From Castor canadensis (Eukaryota; Chordata; Mammalia; Rodentia; Castoridae): DNA of 64,000 bases. This document shows positions 22,751 through 34,735 of the stretch, piece after piece. The stretch covers positions 7,026,001 to 7,090,000 of the forward strand of contig NC_133400.1 of the NCBI RefSeq assembly GCF_047511655.1, written 5' to 3'. Position 1 is the first letter of the stretch. Each line of letters opens with the position of its first letter. The notes beneath the pieces are model-generated. The model made no database searches. It saw nothing but the letters and a program-made list of their open reading frames with translations, and had not been told where the DNA came from. The position numbers and the translations under genes are program-made.

Positions 22751-23022
22751 GGCTGGTACTGTGGCTTGAGCCTGTAATCCCAGTCACTCAGGAAGTGGAA
22801 GCAGGAAGATCATGGTTTGAGTCCAGCCTGGGTAAAATGTTTTGCAGACCCCATCTCAACCATTGGTTAGGCACGATCACCCCCAGGCTGACCTGAGCAC
22901 AAAGCAAGACTCTGGCTCAAAAGCAGCCTATACAGAAAGGGTTGGTAGAATGACTCAAGTGGTAGAGGGCTTGCCTGACAAGCACAAGGTCTTGAGTTCA
23001 AGCCCCAGAACTCCCAAAAACC
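22751..23022 (+). repeat. Composite SINE (B1-B1-ID), second B1 shortened
   Basis: Begins 'ggctggtactgtggcttgag', has a complete B1-like unit to about 22860, a shortened second B1-like unit (22861-22930) and an ID unit with gactcaagtggtagagg and gagttcaagccccag. Confidence 0.75.
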
Positions 23023-23214
23023 AAGATTGTCTTCTTATCTTTCATGTCTCACAGTTTCATCACAATGTAATTGCAAATTTATTTTAATCTATCTTATTCT
23101 AGTCTCAGATGAGATTTCCAAAATGAAGATTAATGACTTTCTTTATAGTATGGAAAATTCTTAGCATCTCTTCCACATTTTCTTCTTCCTCATATTCTTT
23201 TTCTAAAGTCAATG
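23023..23214. other. Unique DNA
   Basis: Short unique spacer between SINEs. Confidence 0.35.
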
Positions 23215-23402
23215 TTGTTTTATTTTTATTGTTGTTGTTATCATCAGTAACGGGGATTGATCCTAGGGTCTTGTGCTAGGCCCTTTTGGGGTTTTGTTTG
23301 TTTGTTTGTTTTTTAAGATACAGGCTCACAAACTTTGCCCAGGTTGGCCTCCACCTCCCGAGTGGCGAGGCTGATAGGTGTGTACCACCATGGCTTGCTT
23401 AA
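23215..23402 (-). repeat. Composite SINE, antisense, with (TTTG)n
   Basis: An inverted ID remnant, a short TTTG repeat near 23295-23312, and an inverted B1-like unit ending 'gctgataggtgtgtaccacc'. Confidence 0.65.
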
Positions 23403-23732
23403 ACTCAGAATTACTGAAGACCAATTTATATGTAGTAAGACACACAGTGCAGTGGATTTGGAGACTGTGTCACAGTTTCTTATAAAGCTAATGTGTATAA
23501 ATTACCTTATGTACCACTAATCCAATCCTAGAATTTACCCAAGAGAAAAGAAACCTATGACTTCTCGAAGAACTGAAATGAAGGTTTGTAGCACCCTTTT
23601 CATAAGGATGCAAATGTTTATGTGTAAGTGTGTAAGGTGGACTCACAGTGAACATTTCAGCCATAGCAACAGAAGCCAGAAGATAAGGCTTCTGATAGTT
23701 TTGAAGATACAAAAATATCTTCAACATTTGTG

Positions 23733-23923
23733 AAACATAGCCGGTGGCTCATGCCTGTAATCCTAGCTACTCAGGAGGCAGAGATCAGGAAGATCGCCAT
23801 TCAAAGCCAGCCCAGGTAAATAGTTGTCACAAAAAAGGGCTGGTGGTGTGGCTCAAGTGGTAAAGAGTGCCTGCCTAGCAAGTGTGAGGTCCTGAGTTCA
23901 AACCCCCAGTGCTGTCAAGAAAA
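23733..23923 (+). repeat. Composite SINE (B1-ID)
   Basis: The B1-like unit starts at 'tggctcatgcctgtaatcct'. The ID unit has tggctcaagtggtaaag and gagttcaaacccc. An 8-bp repeat atttgtga on both sides may be the target-site duplication. Confidence 0.85.
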
Positions 23924-23984
23924 AATTTGTGAGAAATAATTTGAATCTGGAACTATGATTTAAACATGCAGCACGGTGAATTCT

Positions 23985-24655
23985 GACACAGTCATATAAC
24001 TATGATCACAGTCATAGTATAGAATATTCCCCTCACCCCAATCCTCCCTCGTCTCCTTTACAGATCCCCGTCTTCATCCCAGGCCCTGACAATTTTCCAT
24101 CTGGTTTATATCTATAGTTTTCTCTTTTCCAGGTCATTATACAAATGGGATCAAGAAGTATGTAAATGTTTGGGACTTTTGTTCACTCAGCACAACCCAC
24201 TTAGGGTTTGTTGATGTCCTCCCTTTTTATTTCCACGAAGTAGTCCATGGAGAGGCTGCATGGCGATGTGGTTATGAATTGGCCTGCTATAAACATTCAT
24301 TACAGGTTTCTGAGAAGACTTAGCTCTTAGCTCTCCTAGGTGGATATCTGGGATTGGAATTATGGCTTCATAGGATAATTGTGGCTATAGCTTTATCTTT
24401 TCAAAGTGGTGTAGCATTTTGCCTTCCCACCACCTCCATGTGGCATTCCGCTCGTTCCATATCCTCACAAGCACTTAGCATTGCAGCTGTTTTCAATTTC
24501 CTTCTAATAGGTGTGTAGAGGTGTTTCACGGTCCTTTTAATTTGCATTTCCCTAACGACCAATTAGATCGAGTGTCTTTTCGTGTGCCTGTTTTCTGTCT
24601 GTGTATGTCTTCTTTCATGAAGCACTTATTCAATTTTTTAAATTGAAGAACTGTT
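23985..24655 (-). repeat. Ancient L1M/HAL1-like element, antisense
   Basis: Runs in order through reverse-complemented L1M/HAL1 3' UTR and ORF2 end: 'tccatctggtttatatctat', 'tgttcactcagcacaaccca', 'cctgctataaacattcatta', 'gtgtgtagaggtgtttcacg'. Heavily mutated. Confidence 0.6.
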
Positions 24656-24659
24656 TCTT

Positions 24660-27600
24660 TTTAAAAAAGTTTTATTATCATATTATTGCTGTACTGGGGG
24701 TACATTGTGACATTTACAAAAGTGTCTACGATATTTCATAGTTGAACTCACCCCCTCCATCCTTCTCCTTTATCCCCCTCTCCCAATTCCTGGAATAGTT
24801 TCAACAGGTCTTAGTTTTCCATTTTCATAAACAAGTATATAATATTCCACCACATTCATCCTCCTTCACCCTTTCCTTATATCCTCCTCCTCCCACTGGT
24901 GCCAACCCCCAGACAGGACCTGTTCTTCGTTCTTGTTCTCTGCCTTTGAAAAAAGACATTTTTGTTTGTTTGAGATAGCTATATGGGGAGTTACACTATG
25001 ACATTGCCATGTGTATATAAATTGATTCATCCCCTACATTTTTCTCCTTTCTACTTTAGTCCCCTTCTTATGGTGGTTTCAACAGGTTTAAAAATTCTAT
25101 ATTTATTCTTGTATGGAGTACATCAACCATATTTATCGTTTTAACTTCCTTCTTTTATCCTCCCCCTCTCATATGTGACCAGTGTTTCATAGCATTGCTG
25201 AGAGTTCTACCACTGAACCACCAATGCCCGCAACGTAGTGTTGCTGCATTTGTATTAGGTCTATAGTCCACATATGAGTGAAAACATGTGACTTTTGGCC
25301 TTCTGACCCTGGCTAACTTCACTTACGATGATGTTCTCCAGTTCCATCCCTTTACCTGCGAATGATAAAATTTCATTCTTCTTCGTGGCTGAGTAAAATT
25401 CCATTGTATACAAATACCACATTTTTTTCATTCATTCATCAGTAGTGATGCATCTTGGCTGTTTCCATGACTTGGCTATTGTGAATAGTGCTGCAATAAA
25501 CATGGGTGTGCAGGTGCCTCTGGAGTAACCTGTGTCGCATTCCTTCAGGTGTATCCCCAGGAGTGGGATTGCTGGATCATATGGCAGGTCTATGTTTAGT
25601 TTTTGGAGAAACTTCCATACTGATTTCCATAGTGATTGTACTAGTTTACATTCCCACCAGCAGTGAATGAGGGTTCATTTTCCCCACATCCTCACTAACA
25701 TTTATTGTTGTTTGTATTTTATATGATAGCCATTCAAACACAAGTGAGGTGGAATCTTAATGTGGTTTTGATTTCCTTTATGGTCAGGGATGGTGAGCAT
25801 TTCATGTGTTTTTGGCCATTTGTACATCTTCCTTTGAAAAGGCTCTGGTCAGTTCAGTTGCCCATTTTTTTTATTGGGTCATTGATTTTTAGGGAGTTTA
25901 GTTTTTTGAGTTCCCTAAAGATTGTGGTTAGAAGTCCCTTGTCAGATGTATAGCTGGCAAAGATTTTCTCCCATTCTGTGGGCTGCCTCTTCAGTCTGGT
26001 GACCATTCCTTTGCTGTGCAGAAGCTTTTTAGTTTCATGTAGACACTTTGGTCAATCCTTTCTTTTAGTTGATTGGAGTTCTACTTAGGAAGTCATTGCC
26101 TGTGGCCTATATGCTCCAGGGTATTCCCTGCTCTTTCCTGCACTAATGGCAAAGTTTTAGACCTTATGTTAAGGTCTTTGATCCACTTTGGGTTGATATT
26201 TACACAGGGTGAAAGATAAGTCTTCTGCATGCAGATATCCAGTTTTCCCAGCAACGTTTGTTGAAGATGCTGTTTTTTCTCCATTGTGTGTTTTGGGTGC
26301 TTTTGTCAAAAATCATGTGATTGTAGCTTTGTGGATTTAGATCTATGTCTTCTATTCTGTTCCACTGGTCTTTGTGTCTGTTTTTGTGTCAGTGCCATGC
26401 TGTTTGTATTGCTATGGGTCTGTAGTATAGTTTGAAGTTGGACATTGTGATATCTCCAGCATGGCTCTTTTTGCTCAGTATTGCCTTGGCTATTCTTGGT
26501 CTTTTGTGCTTCCAGATGAACTTTCAGGTTGATTTTCAATCTCTGTGATGAATGTCATTGGAATTTTGATGGGGACTGCATTGAACATGTAGATTGCTTT
26601 TGGTAATAGAACCATTTTCACAATATTAATTCAGCCAATCCATAAGCATGGGAGATCTTTTCATCTTCTGATGTCTTCTTCAATTTCTTTCTTCAGTGGT
26701 TTAGAGTTTCATTGTAGAGGTCTTTCACATCCTCTGTTAAGTTTATTCCTAGCTATTTTATTTTTTGAGACTATTGCAGATGGAACTGTTTTACTGGATA
26801 GTTTCTCAGTCTGTTCATTGTTGGTGCGTAGAAAGGTTACAGATATTTTTATATTGATTTTGTATCCTGTTACTTTGCTGAAAGTGTTTATGATATCAGG
26901 AGTGTTCTGGCGGAGTTTTTGGGTCTTATGTATAAGACCATGTCATCTGCATATAGGGATAATTTGACTTCTTTTCCTATTTGAATTCCTTTTTTCTTCT
27001 TTCTGTCCTATTGCTTTGGCTGGGAATTTCAAACTTTGTTGAATTGAACCAGAAAAAGTGGACACCTTGTCTCATTCTGACTTTAAAGGAAATGGTTTCA
27101 GATTTCCCCCATTTAGTATGATGTTGGCTATAGGTTTGTCATAGATAGACTTTTTTATGTTGAGGTACTTTCCTTCTAGTCCTAGTTGCATTAGAGCTTT
27201 TGTCATGAAAAGATGTTGGATCTTATCAAAGGCTTTTTCTGCATCTACTGAGATGATCAAGTGGTGTTTTTGTCCTTGCTTCTGTTAATGTGCTGTATTA
27301 CATTTATAGATTTGCGCATGTTGAACCACCCCTGCACCCCTGGGATGAAGCGACTTGATTATGATATATGTATGATCTTTTTGATATGTTCTTGAATTTG
27401 ATTTTGCAGTTTTTTATTGAGAATTTTTGCATCTATGTTCATTAAAGAGATTGGCCTGTAATTCTCTCTTTTCTTGTTGTGTCCTTTTCCCATTTGGGGA
27501 TGAGTGTAATGCTGGATTCATAGAATGAATGTGGCAGTGTTCCTTCCCTTTCTATTTCATGGAATAGTTTGAAGAATGTTGGCATTAGTTCTTCTTTAAA

Positions 27601-28080
27601 GGTCTGGTAGAATTCAGTGTAGAATTCATCAGGTTCTGGGCTTTTCTTTTTTGGGAGACTCTATTGCTGTTTCAATTTCATTGCTTATATAGATCTATTG
27701 AGGTGATTTATATCCTTTGGTTCAGTTTTGACTGGTCTTGTATATGTATAGAAATTTCTTCTAGATTTTTCAATTTATTTGGCTATAGTTTTCAAGATAT
27801 TCCCTAATGATCCTCTGGATTTCATTGGTGTTTATTGTGATCTCCCCTTTTTTTCATATCTAATTTTATTAATTTGGGTCTTTTCCCTTCTATTTTAGTC
27901 AGGCTTACTAAGGGCTTATCAATCTTATTTATCTTTTCAAAGAACTAAACTTTTGTCTTGTTGATTCTTCATATGAAAATCTATCATCTTACTGCCTTTT
28001 CTTTGTTCCTTCTTTTCTTCTGCCTTATTTTGGATTATTTGAATTTTTTTTGTAATTTCATTTGTTTACCTTGTTGACTT
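24660..28080 (-). mobile_element. Antisense L1 copy F, ORF2 and 3' UTR
   Basis: A 3.4-kb L1 in minus orientation. The 3' UTR lies at about 24660-25240, with a small ID-like remnant at 25175-25240. ORF2 runs from about 25260 up to 28080, where it ends in the linker region before the endonuclease. The minus strand at 27072-27260 still reads [19 protein letters not shown] from the reverse transcriptase. Many stops and shifts make it non-functional. At 26284-26286 it keeps a CAA codon at the place where copies A and B have TGA. Confidence 0.9.
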
Positions 28081-28094
28081 ATTATAAATAACTC

Positions 28095-28170
28095 TGTTTT
28101 TCTTTTGTGGTACTAGGGATTGAACTCGGGGTCTCACACTTGCTAAGCATGTACTCTATAGCATTTTTTT
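28095..28170 (-). repeat. ID-like SINE
   Basis: 'gtactagggattgaactcgg' and 'cttgctaagcatgtactcta' are the reverse complement of the ID unit. Confidence 0.75.
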
Positions 28171-28401
28171 AGGGTTTGTAGTGTAAAACTTCAATTTATC
28201 ATAGTCTACCTTCAAGTGATACTATGTCATTTTATCTTGAGGACTTTCAGTTCTGCCCACCTGACCCTTGTACTATTCATACACTTTATTTTTACATATG
28301 TTACAAACCCTATACTACATTGTCATGTTTTATACAGTCAATTATGCTTTAAAAAAAGCTTTATTTAGATATCACTTACCAACATAAACATTCACTTTAA
28401 T

Positions 28402-28555
28402 AATTTTCTTCTTTTGAGACAAGTTCTTGCTATGTAGCTCAGACTGGTCTGGAACTTGCAATGTAGCCCAGTCTGGCCTTGAACTCATAATCTACCTGCC
28501 TCAGTTTCCTCAGTGCTGGGATTACAGCTGTGTGCCATCACACCTGGCTCAATTT
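28402..28555 (-). repeat. B1-like SINE with internal duplication
   Basis: Two successive copies of a 'gtagctcagactggtctgga' / 'gtagcccagtctggccttga' block, then 'gctgggattacagctgtgtg'. Such an internal tandem duplication is known for B1. Confidence 0.8.
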
Positions 28556-29024
28556 AAGCACTCTTAGTAAATTTATAGCATTGTGCAGTCCCCACCACTC
28601 CACAAAGTCTCCTTGTGCCCATCTGCAGCAAATCCCTCTCCCAAATTCAGGGGCAGGTAGCCACTAGTGTGCTTTCTGAGTCTACAAAGCACTGAACTGG
28701 GATTCTGTAACATGTAGTTCTTTTTCACCCAGCTTCTTTGGCTTAACATAATTCTTGAGGCCCTTCCCCACCGCTGCACGATTGATAATTTGGTGGTTCA
28801 TGTCATTGTTGAGCGACACTCCTTGACTGGATCTACAATAACTTTCCACTGAAGAACAGTTAGGTTGTTTACACTTTAGGCTACTCCATGTAAAGCTGCT
28901 ATGGAGATTCACATCCAGATTTTCATATGAACCTAAGTTTTCATTTCTGTAGGATAGATCTCCATGAGAGTCATGTTGAGTTGTCTGGTACTATATGCTT
29001 AGCGTTATAAAAACTGCCATTCTA

Positions 29025-29212
29025 TTTTTTTTTTCATGGTACTGGGGTTTGAACTAAGGGCCTACACCTTAAGCCACTCCACCAACCCTTTCTTGGGTTT
29101 GAGATAGGGTCTCTCAAACTATTTTCCGGGGCTGGCTTTGAACCATGATCCTCCTGATCTCTGCTTCCTCAGCAGCTAGGATTACAGGCGTGAGCCCCCG
29201 GCACCTGGCTTG
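29025..29212 (-). repeat. Composite SINE (B1-ID), antisense
   Basis: Inverted ID ('tactggggtttgaactaagg') followed by an inverted B1-like unit ending 'gctaggattacaggcgtgag'. Confidence 0.82.
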
Positions 29213-29365
29213 CCATAATTTTTTCCATTTTACATTCCAACCAGCCATAGCTGACAGGTCCAGTTGCTCCATACTCTTGCTAACTTTTGGTATTGTCTAA
29301 ATTAATTTTAGTGATTCTAATAGGTTTGTGATGGTATCTCATTCTGGCTTTTATTTCAAGCCCGT

Positions 29366-29937
29366 ATTTTCAGGGACCAATTCTGTCTGCATAACTCAGT
29401 GGCCATGCAGTGGTTGGACTGAGGTTTTGCTCAAATACCACACAGTACCTTGAGTACCTTCAAGGTTTGGAATGTGTTGAATCTTCTGTGGCTTTTACCT
29501 TCTGCCAGGTTCTCTTGAATGTCTTATGGACATGTATGCAGCTGGGGCAGCCCTGGATTGTGTGGACACCTTGTGCTTTCTTTGCTGCTCACGCATGCAG
29601 TCCCAGCCAGAAACACACTTCCCCAACCACGGCCGAACTTTGAAATGAAAAGTCATTGGCCCTCTCTGCTCATCAGCTGTCGAGTGTGTGACTTCCACTG
29701 CTAATGCCACTGGATGTGGCTGTCACTTACCACTCCACATCAATTGGGTTCTTTTTGATCACAGCATTGCAGCTACTGGTCCTCAAAACCTGCCACACTG
29801 TCACAGGACCTCTGTGCTGACCAAATGAGGTGGGGGATGGGAGCATCTCCAGGCTACTCTGAGATCAGCAGGTTTTCAAGTGTAAGTGTCCCTCAGTATT
29901 TACCTTTGGTCCCTTTCTGGAATCCTCAGGCGTTTTT
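29366..29937. other. Unique DNA, no gene seen
   Basis: Frames of 60 to 77 codons on both strands overlap one another and have no recognisable product. Confidence 0.42.
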
Positions 29938-30152
29938 TTTGTTTTTTGGTTAATTTTTTTTGGTGGTACTGAGAATTGAATTCAGGGCCTTGTAGTTGGA
30001 CCCCAAGTAGGGTACACTTGAGTCGTACCTCAGTCATTTTGCTTTTAGTTTGTTTTTCACATAGGGTCATTAGCTTTTCCCTGGGATGATGATCTTTCTA
30101 TCTCTGCCTGATGAGTAGCTGGAATTACAGGCATGTACCACCATTCTCAGCC
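29938..30152 (-). repeat. Composite SINE (B1-ID), antisense, diverged
   Basis: Inverted ID ('gtactgagaattgaattcag') then an inverted B1-like unit ending 'gctggaattacaggcatgta'. Confidence 0.72.
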
Positions 30153-30350
30153 TTGGGTTTTTGGGTCAGTTTTGTTGGGCTCATTCTTCTCAATGGCTGG
30201 GTCAAACTCCGTTGTGTGTACATTGTCTTCCTCACCCGTCTTTGGTGGACGCTTCGGCTGATTCCACGATGTGTTACCAGTGCAAACGCAGCCATCTTGT
30301 GTTCTCCACATTTCTTAACCGCATCAAGAGGCTGCCCCAGGCGACGGAGC
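30153..30350 (-). repeat. Possible ancient L1 3' fragment, antisense
   Basis: 'tcaatggctgggtcaaact' and 'cttcggctgattccacgatg' are arranged like the reverse complement of an old L1 ORF2 end. Weak support. Confidence 0.3.
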
Positions 30351-30440
30351 TGCACCGTCCAGGTTTGCCTATGTACGCGGCACAGTCACACAGCGATGCG
30401 GTTGTTCACAGCGCATCCCTCGTCGTTAAGCCATGGCTCC
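30351..30440. repeat. Tigger-like DNA transposon end (tentative)
   Basis: 'cacagtcacacagcgatgcg' and 'atccctcgtcgttaagccat' resemble a Tigger/TcMar-type terminal region. The local CpG density is higher than in the flanks. Confidence 0.35.
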
Positions 30441-31155
30441 ATGTGCACCACGCTCTTTGCTTGGACATTGACAGTGTTAACACGCCAATGACGCATTCGA
30501 TGATATCTGAGAGAACTCGAGTGGCACATTTCCTGACACTTGCCCAGTTGTCTCTTTCTAGTGTCTGGGGCACTTGAAGGTGATGTGAGTTCAAAGGTCA
30601 AGGTCATGAACCTTTTTCCCTTGGAGCGCTACAGCCACGATTTGACTGTGTCACGCCCTGCGTTGTTGCAGAGGAGAAATCTGTGGCCGACCTTCTTTAT
30701 ATTCCTCATTTATTCCTGTCTCCTTCATTTCCAGGTCACGTACTTACAGTGTTTTCCCTTTACATTCAGCTCAACAAACGCGTTAATTTTCTACTGGTGT
30801 CACACGAGTTTCTAAGTCCTGGGGCTCCAACAGCAAAGGACATAGCTAATCCTTAATCCCTCCCGTTGCTTCCTGCCCGTGTGGACACGGGTATCAAAGG
30901 CTTAATGCAAGTGTGAAGAGCGATATGAAGTTTGGGAGGCGACAGTGGACTCGTAGCTAGAATAATGCAACCCAGCGCAGGAGGAGAGAGCAGCTTTCCT
31001 GAGACAGGGACAGGTCATAAGGGAACCTAGAGGAAGTCAGCAGTGGCAGGGCTGAGAGCCAGGAAGAAGGAGGGAGAGATGTGGCTGCAAAGGTGAGATT
31101 CTGTGCAATGCGAGGACAGGAGAAGCAGGTGCCACATTGCCTGGAGGATGTCATA
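30441..31155. other. Unique DNA, no gene seen
   Basis: Several overlapping frames (up to 138 codons starting at 30161) are present, but none has a recognisable domain or splice signal support. Confidence 0.4.
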
Positions 31156-31157
31156 GG

Positions 31158-31288
31158 AAGGCGACAGTGACAGTTTGACGGTTGCAAGCTTGGAATCCCA
31201 GAACTCAGGAGGCCGAGGCAGAAGGATCTTAAGTTCAAGGGCAGCCTGGACCACACAGTGAGACTCTAGCTCCAAAAACAGAAAATGC
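31158..31288 (+). repeat. B1-like SINE, sense
   Basis: Contains 'gaatcccagaactcaggagg', 'ccgaggcagaaggatcttaa' and 'cagcctggaccacacagtga', then an A-rich end: a stand-alone B1. Confidence 0.82.
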
Positions 31289-32292
31289 AGTTCACGGGAG
31301 CAGACAGTGCATTCTCTCACCTGGACTTCTAGGTTGCCTATCCCAAAATATGTTTTTCAGTTCTTCACTTTTCCTTGAAAATCCAGCCATGATATGCCTT
31401 GGTGAGGTGGTTTAAATGTCAGTTTTGCCTGAAATATGGTTGGTTGTCTCATTCTCAGAAATGAAAAGTTTGGTTTTATACATTTTCTCTCATTACACTT
31501 TGTGCATTTCTTCAATCCGCTTGCCTCTGGCTTCTCGTTAGCTGAGTGTTTGCAATGTGACCAAGTGTTCTCTCCAGGCCCCAGACCCTCCTGCTTACTG
31601 CTACTCAGTGCTGATGTCGTCAGGGATTTTGGAAGCCCCATGTGTCCTAAGTGAAAGCCACACCCCTGTGTCAGGCTGTGGTAGCAATGAGTTTTTCCTA
31701 GACAACTGTCTAGTTGCAGGTCCTGGATGGATTTCTGGTTTCTGTCAAGCGGCTCTTGTTTCATAGAAAATAGGTTGCTGGTGTCTAACTGAACATGACG
31801 GGGCTTTTCTGAACTAATCTTCAATTTCGTGAAGTTGGTGGGTGATCATTTATCCAGGAGACGAGTGGATGACAGAATTGTTCTATCCTTGTCTTTTTGC
31901 AAACATTATCACTTTTATCTTATAATAAATGCAGAATGATTTTCCGAAGGGAGCTGTGTTACCGAGCTGCGCCTCTGGCGTGTGGGTTACAACAGCTGGG
32001 TGAAGGAAGACTGGCTTTCTTGGTGAGATCTTACACTGTGCAGGCGCAGGGTCTTTGCTTTGGCACCAAATCCTGGCCGTAGGACCGCCGCCCGGCTCCC
32101 TCACATCGCCAAGGCTCTCCTGGAAAATGAAAACCTCATTGAAAAAGTCATTTATCATTTTTATATGTGGGTTATTTTTAAAGGACATGAGTACAAAACA
32201 AACTCTCTCTGTGTATGAAAACTGAGAAGTAAAATATATTTGTTATGTCTTTATATTAAATATGTCACTCTCCTCCACATTTTCAAATTAAT
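31289..32292. other. Unique DNA, no gene supported
   Basis: A 155-codon minus-strand frame at 31357-31824 is the longest non-L1 frame in this part. I recognise no domain, membrane segment or signal peptide in it. It could be chance. Confidence 0.4.
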
Positions 32293-32611
32293 CCAGATTT
32301 TTTTTTTTCTGGCAGTACTGGAGTTTGAACTTAGGGCCTCATGCTTGCTAGGCAGGTGCTCTACCACTTGAGCTATGCATCCAGTTCTGTTTGGCTTTTA
32401 GTTATATTTCAGATAGGGTTTTTTTTTTGGTCAGGGGTAGACTTCCACATAAGTGAGATTACAGCAGTGTACCACCACCTGGCTTATTGGTTAAGATGAG
32501 GTTCCCAGCTTTTTGGCCTGGGCTAGCCTTTAACTACAGTTCTCCTGATTTCTGCTTCCTACATAGCTGGGATTACAGGCAGGAACTACAGCACCTTGGG
32601 CCAGATTTTTT
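32293..32611 (-). mobile_element. Composite SINE (B1-B1-ID), antisense, with TSDs
   Basis: An 11-bp direct repeat ccagatttttt at 32293-32303 and 32601-32611 flanks an inverted ID ('tactggagtttgaacttagg') and two inverted B1-like units, the first shortened. The duplication shows that the multimer moved as one unit. Confidence 0.8.
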
Positions 32612-33035
32612 AAATTGATGAAATGTTTAACAGTCCTTAATTTGCATAATAACATTTGTATCAGATAAATTCTTCTAGCATACATATGCTTTTAAAACTA
32701 ATTTTTTTCGCTGTACCATAATGTTCTAAGATCCCCTTTTTCTTTTTTCTCCCACTATGCTTCTTGGAGGTTAAAATATGAAAATCTGAGCTGCATGATT
32801 CTGTTAGAGGTCAAATCACGGGCATTTGAGTTAAACGATCTTTCACTGGAAAAGCGTGTTTTGGAGTATCCCCTTTGAACCTTCCTGAGCACTTTCCTCC
32901 TTTCTCTCAGTGTCTCTGTGTGGACTCTGTAGTTGTGACAAGAAACAGGAAGAGCAAGTGGCTGCTGGTGTCCCCAGCCAAACGCAGAGCTACAGACAGG
33001 AATTCCATCACCTGTCTTAATATCGATACATATGG
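32612..33035. other. Unique DNA
   Basis: No repeat or exon recognised. The 120-codon minus-strand frame (32755-33117) runs into a SINE. Confidence 0.4.
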
Positions 33036-33248
33036 ATTTTGGGGGACTGGGGTTTGAACTTGGGGCTTCACATTTGCAAAGCAGGCTCTGTACACTTGAG
33101 CCACTCCTCCAGTCCATTTTACTCTGGTTATTTGGAGATGGGGGGGTCTCATGACCTATTTGTCCCAGCTGGCCTCAAACTGCTCTCTTCCAGATCTCAG
33201 CCTCCCAGGTAGCTAGGATTACAGGCGTCAGCCGCCAGCCCCTGGCCC
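33036..33248 (-). repeat. Composite SINE (B1-ID), antisense
   Basis: Inverted ID ('actggggtttgaacttgggg') and an inverted B1-like unit ending 'gctaggattacaggcgtcag'. Confidence 0.83.
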
Positions 33249-33507
33249 AGTATTTTCTTCACGCCTTACAGCCTCCAAGCAAGAGACGCAGGTCAACAGG
33301 GATGGTTTCGCACTTGCAGTGCTAAGCATGAAGATGGAAAAAGAGGCAGGATGACAGCGTAGCATGACACACTCACACCTGGCTTGGAGTGTCCTTCCAT
33401 CCGTTAGAGTTCATTGTCACTGCAGGAATTGTCAACCTCCACGCCTTCACAGCTCCCTTTCTGCTTACGTTTATTTATTTGACCCACAAGCTCAAGTGTT
33501 TCCCTCA
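33249..33507. other. Unique DNA
   Basis: No repeat or gene recognised. Confidence 0.35.
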
Positions 33508-33848
33508 GACCTCATTTTTATTTTATTAATTAATTTATATTACTTGGGGTTTGAGCTCAGGGCCTCATTCTTGCTTGCTAGGCCCACTCTACCATTTCTC
33601 AGTTCTTTTTTGCATTAGTCATTTTTCAAGTAGGGTCTCACTTTTGCCCAGGCAGGCTTCAGACCACGATCCTCCCACCCATGGCCTCCCGTGTAGCTTG
33701 GATTACATGCATGTACCACCAGACCTGGCTTATTTGTTGAGTTGGGTCTCACTAACTTTTTGCCTGGGCTGACCTGCAATTGTGATCCTCCCGATTTCAG
33801 CCTCCCAAATTGCTGGGATTACAGGTGTGAGCCACTGCACCCAGCTTG
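33508..33848 (-). repeat. Full trimeric SINE (B1-B1-ID), antisense
   Basis: The inverted ID (about 33540-33600), first inverted B1-like unit (33610-33735) and second inverted B1-like unit (33736-33848) are all nearly complete. Each B1 ends in a 'gattaca(t/g)g' motif, and the two are joined by 'acctggcttatttgttgag'. This is a good reference copy of the trimer. Confidence 0.85.
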
Positions 33849-34335
33849 TACATTTTTAATGTGTTTCATCATGACACAGCGACCTGTCACTTTGTTTTAA
33901 AGGCTGTGATGTCCATCTAATTTTGATTTAGGAAGTGTCTTTAAGTCATTACAGCATTACATCCTGAATATCCCAGACATCAGCCACCCTGTGTAGATCC
34001 TCCTACAAAGTCTGTTTCCACATATAACATTTAACTAGACACAAATGATTTCCTATTTTCCAGTCTTGATCCATGTGGCTCATCAGACTGTACCCTGATT
34101 TTTGTTTTCTGTGGGTGCCTTCTGGAACATTCAGCATTGTTCTCCCTGCATCTGTGAGTCAGGACCTCGGTCACCTCACGATCATCTTTTAAAAGCCACC
34201 GGCCTCATGGTTTTTCACTTCCTAAAATGCAGCTCTACTATAGAGTGAGCAGGTGAGTGGGAACGGGACAGAGAGGAGACATGTCACTGTGCCTGCCTGT
34301 GCCACACTGTGGGGACAGCTGTGCTCGGGGCCCCA
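33849..34335. other. Unique DNA
   Basis: No repeat or exon recognised. A 182-codon minus-strand frame (34222-34770) covers mainly old L1 antisense and is not a gene. Confidence 0.4.
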
Positions 34336-34339
34336 CGAC

Positions 34340-34735
34340 CTGACGTGGGGTTCACAAATAGAGCAGCAATATTCCTGACAGCCGAAGGGTAGAAAAACGC
34401 AAGTGTCCATCAAGCAGTAATGGAACAAAATGTGGTCTGTCCACACAGCGCAAATTACTTGGCAATGAAGAGGAATGAAGCCCCAACATGGTGCCACAAG
34501 CAGGAGCCTTGAAAACACGATATGAATGTCACAAAGGGCCATACGCTGTGGGATTCTGTTTACATACAATGTCCAGAAGAGAAGTAGATAGGAGGTCACC
34601 TGGGGATGGTGGGGGAGCACAGGGGAGGGGATGTGGCTAAAGAACATGGGGTTTCCTTGTGAGTCAGTGCTCTTCAACTGATGTGACAATGCGGGTGCCA
34701 GTGCATGAATGTACGGAGAACTGTTGAGCGCCCCT
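34340..34735 (+). repeat. Ancient L1M/HAL1-like 3' end, sense
   Basis: 'gcaagtgtccatcaagcagt', 'aatgtggtctgtccacacag', 'aatgaagaggaatgaagccc' and 'gattctgtttacatacaatg' follow the order of an old L1M/HAL1 ORF2 end and 3' UTR. Confidence 0.6.

Larger units (their letters stand above)
28171..29365 (-). repeat. Ancient L1M/HAL1-like sequence, antisense, with SINE insertions
   Basis: Reverse-complement L1M/HAL1 wording appears at 28171-28400, 28560-28990 and 29215-29365 ('gcagtccccaccactccac', 'tggcttaacataattcttg', 'ctccatgtaaagctgctatg'). It is interrupted by SINEs at 28402-28555 and 29025-29212. Confidence 0.52.

Noticed and set aside
31357-31824. 155-codon minus-strand frame
   Set aside because: No domain, signal peptide or splice evidence was seen. 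It is long for chance but not supported as a gene.
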